Shown one piece after another: positions 44,902-49,752 of a DNA stretch of 49,752 bases. The DNA is from a virus. Position 1 is the stretch's first letter. Each line of letters opens with the position of its first letter. The notes under the pieces were generated by a model, which saw only the letters and a program-made list of their open reading frames with translations, did no database searches and was not told where the DNA came from. A program made the position numbers and the translations under genes. Location: the IMG/VR virus record IMGVR_UViG_3300032322_001862, positions 1 through 49,752 of that record. One strand, 5' to 3'.

Positions 44902-46830
44902 TTAAAAGAGTCCGGCTGCTTTTGCGCCCGCCGCGGCGGACAACCCCGCCAATCCGATGCCCGCCGCCTGCTGGAACGGGCTCGCCGAAGGTTGGCTGAC
45001 CGCGGATGTTGCCATCTGCGTGGACGGCGCACCGCGATAGATGTCGGAGAGGAAGGCTGCCTGCTGGTACGGGGAGTATAGGCGCTGCATCTGCGTTGCG
45101 CGCTGTGCATCGAGCGACTGCTGGTTGAACGCCTGCTGCGCCTGCCCGGTGTTGTACAGGAAGTTGATATCGGACTGCTGCATGCCCTGCGCCGCTTGAC
45201 CGATGCCGAGCTGCTGAAGGCCCTGCTGCCCATACTGCGCGCCCAACTGACCAAGGTTCTGCGCTGTTTGCTGGCCGATGCCAAACTGCTGCCCCGCCAG
45301 CGAGCCAATGCCCTGCGCGATGTTCTGGAACTGCCCCGACTGCTGCCCGTAGATGCCGGCAAGCGCCTGCGCAGCGTTCGTGCGCCCCGCGCCTTGCTGC
45401 ATGAGCAGGTTGGCAATGTTCTGCTGGATGTTCGATTCCTGACCGGCCAGCGCGCCCTGCTGCGAAGCAAGATTGCCGTAACCCTGAGCAGCCTGCTGGT
45501 ACAGGCCCGCGGCGGACTGGCCCAAACGAGCCTGTTCCACGCCGAGCTGACCAAGGCCCTGGCCCGCAGCGATCTGCTGTTGCGAGAGATTGCCGTAGAG
45601 GCCCGCGCCCGACTGCCCAAGCTGCGCCTGCTGCGCGGCCTGCTGGCCTACGGTCTGGCCGATGTTGGCGATCTGCCCCGCAGCCGCCTGTTCGGCCGCC
45701 GCGCGCTGCGCCTCGAGCGAGCCCATGGCCTGCCCGGCCTGCACTCCGAGCTGCCCGATCGCCTGACCGCCCTGCAATGCACGCTGCTGCTGCTGTTCAA
45801 AGGAGGCCATTGCATTGGCCTGCGCCTGTGAGTAGCCCTGAGAGAGGAGGTTGGCAATCGAGCCCGCCTTCTGCTCCATAAGCCCGCGCTCGAGTTCGGC
45901 ACGCTGCACGCCTTCGCGCTCGCCGCCAAAGGCCCCCGCACGCACCGCCTGAGAGGAAAGCCCCTGCTGGGCGATCGCACCCTGACGGCTGATCTGCCGC
46001 ATCGTCTCGTCGATGACCTGCTGACGATACGGGTCCATGAAGGCCTGCGCGCGCGAGGGGTCATAGCCCCCCATGCCGCCACCGATGCCGCCAAGGCCCC
46101 CCGCCAGCCCAAGCTGGACAGCGCCCTGCGCACCACCCATCTGCGGCACGCCACCGGCGCCCGCAGCACGCTGGGCAGCGTTTTGCAGAAGCTGCTGCGA
46201 GCCAGAGAAGTCCGCGCCCATGGCCCCGGCGGCCATGCGCTGTGCGTCGGTGACCCCGCGCATGCCCTGCCCGATCGCTGCCGTCGCCGGCGTAAGATCC
46301 GCCTGCGAAGCGCGGGCGGCCATGTTCTGCGAAGTGGCGAGCGCATTGACGCCAGTGCCGATGTCCTGGTAGGCCGCGCCAAAGCGCCCCGTCGTATCCG
46401 ACTGAAGCGCACGCTGGCCGGCAAGATCCATGTAGCCAAGGCCGGTATTGATCTGGCCAATACCGCCGCCCATGCCCGCCGCAGCGGCTCCAGCCTGCCG
46501 CATCGCGGCCGCGGCGTCCCCAAACTGTGCCCGGGTGTCGGCGCCACGGAGAACGTCCGCCGCCTCACGGGTCATGCCCATGCCACCGGCAATTCCTTGG
46601 TTTGCAGCGGTCACATAGGGGCTAAACGCCCCCACCCCCTGCTGTTCGGCAGCGCGCATCGCGGCGATCTGCGCGGGGGAGAAGCCCGCAACCTGGTATC
46701 CCGGGATTTGATCGGCAAATCCGGGCTGGAAGGCCAACTTTTGCGCTTCCTCAAGCAGTCGAAGCTTGTATGCCTCGATTTCCGGGGCTTCTCGGACAAT
46801 CTGCTGCTGGACTGAAGTATCTGTTGCCAT
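44902..46830 (-). CDS. Gln/Ala/Gly-rich internal virion protein
   Basis: 642 residues. After YKLRLLEEAQKLAFQPGFAD and GYQVAGFSPAQIAAMRAAE comes a very long Gln/Ala/Gly-rich helical body (QQGLSSQAVRAGAFGGEREG, GQLGVEQARLGQSAAGLY, repeated LGQLG and AGQ units) and a C-terminal SDINFLYNTGQAQQAFNQQS, RLYSPYQQAAFLSDIYRGAP. The pattern is of ejected internal proteins of environmental podoviruses. The start follows the stop of the 784-aa gene directly (TAAATG). Gln/Ala codons are CAG/GCG/GCC-rich, giving internal repeats. Confidence 0.75.
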   Translation of the reverse strand: MATDTSVQQQIVREAPEIEAYKLRLLEEAQKLAFQPGFADQIPGYQVAGFSPAQIAAMRAAEQQGVGAFSPYVTAANQGIAGGMGMTREAADVLRGADTRAQFGDAAAAMRQAGAAAAGMGGGIGQINTGLGYMDLAGQRALQSDTTGRFGAAYQDIGTGVNALATSQNMAARASQADLTPATAAIGQGMRGVTDAQRMAAGAMGADFSGSQQLLQNAAQRAAGAGGVPQMGGAQGAVQLGLAGGLGGIGGGMGGYDPSRAQAFMDPYRQQVIDETMRQISRQGAIAQQGLSSQAVRAGAFGGEREGVQRAELERGLMEQKAGSIANLLSQGYSQAQANAMASFEQQQQRALQGGQAIGQLGVQAGQAMGSLEAQRAAAEQAAAGQIANIGQTVGQQAAQQAQLGQSGAGLYGNLSQQQIAAGQGLGQLGVEQARLGQSAAGLYQQAAQGYGNLASQQGALAGQESNIQQNIANLLMQQGAGRTNAAQALAGIYGQQSGQFQNIAQGIGSLAGQQFGIGQQTAQNLGQLGAQYGQQGLQQLGIGQAAQGMQQSDINFLYNTGQAQQAFNQQSLDAQRATQMQRLYSPYQQAAFLSDIYRGAPSTQMATSAVSQPSASPFQQAAGIGLAGLSAAAGAKAAGLF

Positions 46831-49185
46831 TTATTTGCCCTCGACCTTGCCGCCTTCCAGCATTTTCATCAGTTTGTACATGCGCCGCGCGCCTTTGCGG
46901 CGACTTCCGCCGCCGGCGTTGCGAACAGCGCGTGCAGTGAACACAAACTCCCCGTCCGAAAGCATCGCCGGGATCGAATCCGAGGTTCCCGTGCCGGGGC
47001 CGTCGATCGGGCCCGTTTTACGCGGGAAATGGGTCGGTTGACCACCGTCACGCAGCCCCTGGGCGGCCATGATCCCCTGATTATTTTGCTTGTTTAGCGT
47101 TTGAACGGCCTGTCCCGCGGCCATTGCCGCCTCCGGGCCGCCGTACAACAGCCCTTCGGTCTGCGCCACCTGGAAAGGATCCTTCGCCGCCTGCTTGACC
47201 GCATTCGTCACGGCACCGCCCTGCCGATACCCAGTGGGGCGCGCCGGCTGAACCGGGTTCCCGTACAGCAACGGCACGCCGTACGTCCCGGAGACGTTAT
47301 ACGGCTGCGGGATGCCTTCCGGCATGTTCGTCGGGGAGCCACTCGGGGTGAAGTACCTCGGAACAGGGCTCACGGGCATCGTCGGATAAGGCCCGGGGGC
47401 CGTGGGGCTTGGGCCGCGGTTCGTGTTCAGTGCATCAAGCCCATACGACGGGGTTTCCACCACCGGGTTGTAGGGCTTCAGCACCGTGGGCGTGAGGCCG
47501 CCGGCGAACTTTTCCGGGTTGTCGCGGATGTAGTCTTCGCCCGTGTAGTTACGATCGAAGAGCGGGTTCTCGTCCGACTTCCCTGCTTTAAATCCGCCGG
47601 CGAGGCCCGTGACGGTGAGTGCTGTTGCGACACCCGGTACGTACCGACTGAGTTTGCCCTCGAGCTTAGGATCAGGATTGACAAGAAACGCGTTCTTGAA
47701 GGCGTCGTATGTCGGCTTCTCGCCGCCCGGGGCGAGGGACTTGAGGTAACTCCCCATGCGCCCAAAGGTGGTCGAGCCCGGCGCTGTGGCGGGGGCTGCG
47801 GAGACGTCAGTAGCCCGAGCCAGCTCCTGCTCAAACCTAGCGCCCGGGGCACCGGAGGACGTCACGTAGGGCACCGAAGAGCCAACGGGCTGTGTCTGCG
47901 GAGCGCCAGCGCCTGTCGTTTCATATGGTCCGCTAACGACACCTCGCATCGCATCTGGATTAGGCGTATCAGGGCCGCCTGCAACCATGTCGTAGGCTTG
48001 CCCAGCTTGCGCCCGCACGGGAACTCTTTTCCCGGTGACACTGACCTCTTGAAGCTGGTCAGCTCCCGGAGGCTTATAGGACATGCCCGCCATGACGCCT
48101 GACTGAAGGCCCATGCCAAGGGCTTCCTGCGTGCCCATGCCCGCGAGTTTGCCGATGCCAGCGCTTGTGACGCCCGCACCAATGCCCTGCGCAAGCTTAC
48201 CCCCCTCGGTAACCCCAGGGATCTTGCCCGCAAACTTGGCGACGCTTGAAACCGGATTGACGCCGAACGCCGTGCCGCCCGCACCGAAGTAGCTCGTTGC
48301 GGCAGTGACCAACAGGTTCTTGGCGTTAATCTTTTCCCCTGCCATGGCGCTAATAGCCGCGGAGCCTACGACAGAGGCGGTAGCCGTAGCAGCGGCAGCG
48401 GCTGTGGTCGATAGCGCCACCCCCGCCGCTGTTGCGCCAGTGATGGACCCCATAACGGCCGCCGCGGCCGGTCCGAGGACCGTGGCAAGTGCGACCGTGG
48501 CGATTACGCGAAAGATCGGGTTTTTAAGGACCTTCTTGACCGCCTTCTTGACGCTCTTAAAGATCTTCTTCAGGAAGAATTCAGGCAGGCCGGTCTTGGG
48601 GTTGATCGTCCCGGAACCGCCCATGGCCTTGAGAAGCCGCGCTTCCCCCGGGGTGATATGGGCAAGGATCGAGTCGCCATTGCGACCCTGAGAGGCCAGA
48701 TACTTAGCTACATCGGCCAGGCCACCCTGGGCCATGGCCATCGGCTCAAGGCCTTCGACGGCCGGCGACATCTCCATCGGGGCCTGCGCGCCCTGAGCGC
48801 CGGAGGCCTGATACTCGTTGAGAGCCATGATGGCAACGCCGAGGAAGGCCGGGTCGTACTCTTCCGGCAGGTCATCGGCGTCCATCATCCCGGTGTCGAT
48901 CAGGCGCTGGCGAAGCTGCGGATACTCGTCCGGCTTCTGCGACATGTACTCGAGGACCTCGAGTAGCGCCGAAACCTCAGCCGGGCTGAGGTCCAGTTCG
49001 TCAATGCTTTCCCTGACCGCCTGGCGGACAGCCTCTGCTTGCGCAGGGTCGCCCGAAGACATGCCCAATGCCGTCAGAGCGGCGTCGTAACTGTCCGCGC
49101 TCGAGACGTAAAGCGGCTGGTCCGTGGGCCTTGGATCTTGCATGGCTTGCCCTGCGGGCAGGCCCATGATGCCTTCATTTTCCAT
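46831..49185 (-). CDS. Internal virion protein with membrane-like region
   Basis: 784 residues, AAAGGA before the ATG. Residues about 160-210 (NGDSILAHITPGEARLLKAM, GGSGTINPKTGLPEFFLKK) are a segment I know from large structural proteins of environmental phages. A basic helix (FKSVKKAVKKVLKNPIFRVI) leads into about 60 hydrophobic Ala/Val/Thr residues that could insert in a membrane. A long Pro/Gly/Tyr-rich linker follows and the C-terminus holds GPGTGTSDSIPAMLSDGEFV, FTARAVRNAGGGSRRKGARR, another conserved phage motif. Ejection-type protein is likely. It has a promoter-like site upstream. Confidence 0.78.
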   Translation of the reverse strand: MENEGIMGLPAGQAMQDPRPTDQPLYVSSADSYDAALTALGMSSGDPAQAEAVRQAVRESIDELDLSPAEVSALLEVLEYMSQKPDEYPQLRQRLIDTGMMDADDLPEEYDPAFLGVAIMALNEYQASGAQGAQAPMEMSPAVEGLEPMAMAQGGLADVAKYLASQGRNGDSILAHITPGEARLLKAMGGSGTINPKTGLPEFFLKKIFKSVKKAVKKVLKNPIFRVIATVALATVLGPAAAAVMGSITGATAAGVALSTTAAAAATATASVVGSAAISAMAGEKINAKNLLVTAATSYFGAGGTAFGVNPVSSVAKFAGKIPGVTEGGKLAQGIGAGVTSAGIGKLAGMGTQEALGMGLQSGVMAGMSYKPPGADQLQEVSVTGKRVPVRAQAGQAYDMVAGGPDTPNPDAMRGVVSGPYETTGAGAPQTQPVGSSVPYVTSSGAPGARFEQELARATDVSAAPATAPGSTTFGRMGSYLKSLAPGGEKPTYDAFKNAFLVNPDPKLEGKLSRYVPGVATALTVTGLAGGFKAGKSDENPLFDRNYTGEDYIRDNPEKFAGGLTPTVLKPYNPVVETPSYGLDALNTNRGPSPTAPGPYPTMPVSPVPRYFTPSGSPTNMPEGIPQPYNVSGTYGVPLLYGNPVQPARPTGYRQGGAVTNAVKQAAKDPFQVAQTEGLLYGGPEAAMAAGQAVQTLNKQNNQGIMAAQGLRDGGQPTHFPRKTGPIDGPGTGTSDSIPAMLSDGEFVFTARAVRNAGGGSRRKGARRMYKLMKMLEGGKVEGK

Positions 49186-49259
49186 AGGGGTCCTTTCCAG
49201 TTTGTGCCAATGACCCTACAGGGGGTCGCGCGCCGGGAAAGGACGCGAAGATGGGGCTG

Positions 49260-49289
49260 ATTATGGGGTAAGTTGTCAAGACTTGTCCA
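49260..49289 (-). promoter_or_regulatory. Promoter-like boxes before internal virion operon
   Basis: TGGACA (49284-49289), 18 bases, CATAAT (49260-49265) on the minus strand, inside the gap after the 108-aa gene. The direct repeat ACTTGTCCACTTGTC (49281-49295, plus strand) overlaps the -35 box. Confidence 0.45.
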
Positions 49290-49295
49290 CTTGTC
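49281..49295 (+). promoter_or_regulatory. Direct-repeat site (ACTTGTC)2
   Basis: Two ACTTGT half sites eight bases apart, 13 of 15 bases identical to the site on the minus strand at 18613-18627. It covers the -35 box of the internal virion operon and could be an operator. Confidence 0.35.
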
Positions 49296-49620
49296 ACGAG
49301 CGGTCGATTTCTAGGTAAGAGAGGTAGAAGTGGACCGTCGCAATGCTGGATTCGACCTGAAGCGAGTCCCCTGCCTCGAGCACGCATGGGATGCCGTTGA
49401 AGACGTCAAACGTGCCGTTCACCGAAAGCGATCGGGACTTCTGTAGGTAATAGGTTGTGCCAGTCCCGATGTGAGTCACTGTGATTGCGGCCACCCCGGT
49501 CCCGGCGTTGGTGACACGCAGAGAGCGGACGATGGCCGAATTGGCTGCAGGCACGGTGTACAGGGCCGTTGGCGTTGCCGCTGCAGGGATGGAGTATTTG
49601 CGAAAATATTTATTTGCCAT
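49294..49620 (-). CDS. Small beta-rich virion protein
   Basis: 108 residues. MANKYFRKYSIPAAATPTAL, YTVPAANSAIVRSLRVTNAG, TGVAAITVTHIGTGTTYYLQ, VLEAGDSLQVESSIATVHFY. An immunoglobulin-like or decoration-type beta sandwich, in the same style as the 100-aa protein at 4863-5165. Located seven bases after the tail-fibre end and before the internal virion operon. Proteins with the TVPA...AIVRSL frame occur beside fibre genes in many phages. No enzymatic motif. Confidence 0.75.
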   Translation of the reverse strand: MANKYFRKYSIPAAATPTALYTVPAANSAIVRSLRVTNAGTGVAAITVTHIGTGTTYYLQKSRSLSVNGTFDVFNGIPCVLEAGDSLQVESSIATVHFYLSYLEIDRS

Positions 49621-49627
49621 CTGTGTC

Positions 49628-49752
49628 TCACTGAGTCAAATCGTAAAAAGAGATGGAACCTATACCGCCCCCGCTGCCTCCACCGCCTGTCGTTACAACA
49701 CGTGCTGCCAGCGTAAATGTGTCACTAACACTTGCTAAAGATGCTCCAAGCT
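49628..49752 (-). CDS. Tail-fibre-like protein, C-terminus (partial)
   Basis: The open frame enters from the right edge and gives LGASLASVSDTFTLAARVVT, TGGGGSGGGIGSISFYDLTQ, stop TGA at 49628-49630. The Gly-rich ISFYDLTQ ending is typical of phage fibre or tail-tip proteins. It may be the missing 3' end of the gene at 1-768; a direct head-to-tail join of the window puts TAG before this frame, so at least one missing base (1 mod 3) would be needed. Confidence 0.7.
   Translation of the reverse strand, partial: LGASLASVSDTFTLAARVVTTGGGGSGGGIGSISFYDLTQ

Noticed and set aside
1-49752. Simple closure of the window into a circle
   Set aside because: Joining 49752 to 1 puts the left gene into a frame that stops after a few codons and places TAG before the right-hand fragment, so the join is not supported as it stands.

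Overview
The window is most of the genome of a virulent-looking tailed dsDNA phage with a short-tailed (podovirus-like) virion. Nearly every base is coding, genes overlap by ATGA or GTGA junctions, almost everything is read from the minus strand, and there is a full head, packaging, ejection and DNA replication set. I see no integrase, repressor, tRNA, RNA polymerase or recognisable endolysin. The DNA looks GC-rich throughout. The gene set resembles uncultured freshwater and marine podoviruses and pelagiphage-like genomes; I cannot name the host.

Layout. (1) 1-18576, minus: the structural and packaging module. In transcription order it holds the large terminase, an 897-aa Ala/Arg/Glu coiled-coil protein, a PcfJ-like protein, portal, small conserved proteins, a GroES-like co-chaperonin, scaffold, a pre-capsid protein, a capsid-associated protein, a gpT-like major capsid protein followed by a terminator, jelly-roll/decoration-type proteins, three tiny basic proteins, head-tail adaptors, a 22-aa-repeat protein and a tail-fibre gene cut by the window edge. 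(2) 18577-19376: gene-free, very GC-rich, with tandem repeats and a strong minus-strand terminator. (3) 19377-24350, minus: early-type accessory genes (DUF932, Gp88/DUF7227-like, acidic and zinc-binding small proteins), several with their own similar promoter-like leaders, then a VRR-NUC-type nuclease and the small terminase. (4) 24351-24697: a divergent AT-rich gap with a 27-nt inverted repeat, then a plus-strand HNH gene. (5) 25064-36870, minus: about 25 genes, starting with a conserved small protein, a coiled-coil protein, a candidate ssDNA-binding protein, an archaeo-eukaryotic-type primase, UvrD-like helicase and family A DNA polymerase, then a run of very small overlapping genes, a GNAT acetyltransferase, a second HNH protein, two single-span membrane proteins and an HTH/DUF6378 protein, ending at a terminator. 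(6) 36956-39114, plus: a SNF2-type helicase and a PD-(D/E)XK exonuclease, ending in a 50-bp convergent overlap. (7) 39065-49752, minus: four large internal or ejection-type virion proteins, a small virion protein and the 3' end of a tail-fibre-like gene.

How it works together. The plus-strand helicase and exonuclease plus the minus-strand primase, polymerase and UvrD helicase make a self-contained replication set that must rely on host RNA polymerase. Sigma70-like promoters with 17- or 18-nt spacers can be read before several operons. The two ends of the window both lie in minus-strand tail-fibre-like coding sequence, so the contig probably comes from a circular or circularly permuted genome opened in that gene. 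A direct end-to-end join is out of frame, so some sequence is missing or the ends belong to different genes.

Family names are given from memory of sequence patterns; no database search was run.
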